A DNA stretch of 64,000 nucleotides. Source: Phycisphaerae bacterium (GTDB lineage Bacteria > Planctomycetota > Phycisphaerae > Sedimentisphaerales > Anaerobacaceae). Positions 63,550-64,000 of the stretch are shown in pieces. The notes under the pieces are model-generated. The model saw only the letters and a list, made by a program, of their open reading frames with translations. It searched no databases and was not told where the DNA came from. The stretch spans positions 1 through 64,000 of the forward strand of contig JAUXAL010000002.1 of NCBI GenBank assembly GCA_030619925.1, in the 5' to 3' direction. A program made the position numbers and the translations under genes. Position 1 is the first letter of the stretch; each line of letters begins with the position of its first letter.

Positions 63550-63782
63550 AATCGCCCTCCTTCGAACAAAATGACCGATAGTAGTTTTTCACACCCACTA
63601 TATTCTATACGTCCGCGCAGGACGATTTTCCACGACTTGGCAATACTTCCTTCGCCAAAAACTCCTCTATCAGAGAGCACAAGCATTCTGTTGACCAGAA
63701 GGCCACAATCCGCAGAACACACCAACTATTTTATACCAAATTAGCCATTTAACTTCAAGAAAAACTTTTGCGAAACTGCTGT

Positions 63783-64000
63783 CTAATACGCATTCACCCT
63801 CAGTAGATTAGCAGGCCCGAACCAATCGCAAACAGCCTGCACACGTCTGGAGTATTGGCTATTTTCATTTGTGTCGAATTCTCTAATATCACCGGCAGTC
63901 CCTAATAGAGAGCTCAGATGGCCTCCGGCTGAACGACCCCATGCGCCTATTCGATAAGGGTCAAGCTAGTACCTCTTTGCATGATCAATTTGACGCTGTG
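63783..64000 (-). pseudogene. Decayed alpha/beta-hydrolase (BD-FAE-like esterase) fragment, running off the window
   Basis: Minus-strand frame: DHAKRY, stop (TAG, 63966-63968), LDPYRIGAWGRSAGGHLSSL, LGTAGDIREF, and VQAVCDWFGPANLLRVNAY, stop. GxSAGGHL is the nucleophile elbow, and VCDWFGPxxLL a hallmark of BD-FAE-type secreted esterases. An in-frame amber replaces the expected residue before LDP, and the frame ends early, with about one third of the enzyme downstream missing. It is clearly non-functional as it stands. Confidence 0.75.

Overview
The window reads like accessory DNA from a Planctomycetota genome, most likely Phycisphaerae/Sedimentisphaerales. This is an inference from family content. 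There are four formylglycine-type sulfatases with RRxFL-type (Tat-like) leaders, two Gfo/Idh/MocA oxidoreductases with the same leaders, two prepilin-like H-X9-DG proteins, a planctomycete-style ECF sigma fragment, a sodium:solute symporter, and four large secreted proteins that share a conserved discoidin/FN3-like scaffold. I saw no rRNA, tRNA or CRISPR array by eye.

Layout. 1-2.2 kb: end of a probable M14 peptidase, then an ornithine-cyclodeaminase-like gene and a threonine-dehydratase-like gene in one operon. 2.2-11.2 kb: a patchwork of an IS element, a GH117-like hydrolase, a chimeric alpha-fucosidase remnant, truncated genes, a MarR/DUF3795/cupin group and a prepilin-like gene. 11.3-17.4 kb: a beta-helix protein, a sulfatase and a frameshifted modular surface protein. 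17.6-30.8 kb (minus strand): a carbohydrate-esterase block (triple-esterase fusion, CE15-like enzyme, double-hydrolase/LRR protein), a broken ThuA-HEAT gene, an oxidoreductase, a sulfatase and a sigma remnant. 31.3-36.2 kb (plus strand): a C69 dipeptidase, an oxidoreductase and a sulfatase. 36.6-43.5 kb: a second prepilin-like gene and two more modular surface proteins. 44.3-48.9 kb: a lysine-rich histone-tail-like gene with an in-frame amber codon, truncated RecQ, an unknown gene, paired palindromes, and a repeat array running into a truncated heparinase. 48.98-60.5 kb (minus strand): a compact operon of GH38, symporter, sulfatase, HAD, GH99-like and GH38 genes. 61.1-64 kb: a fourth modular surface protein and a decayed esterase.

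Taken together, the genes suggest degradation of sulfated marine or sediment polysaccharides: sulfatases remove sulfate, esterases remove ester-linked groups, GH38/GH99/GH117 cleave sugars, the symporter imports products, and the large modular proteins may bind glycans at the surface. The 48.98-60.5 kb operon is best read as an alpha-mannoside or N-glycan-type utilisation locus.

Two structural signals are not explained by genes. First, a dispersed element of about 210 bp occurs in at least five long and two partial copies, all in the same orientation, mostly beside gene debris. Second, a conserved hairpin plus motif lies just 3' of the modular surface-protein genes. Both suggest repeat-associated reshuffling of accessory genes.
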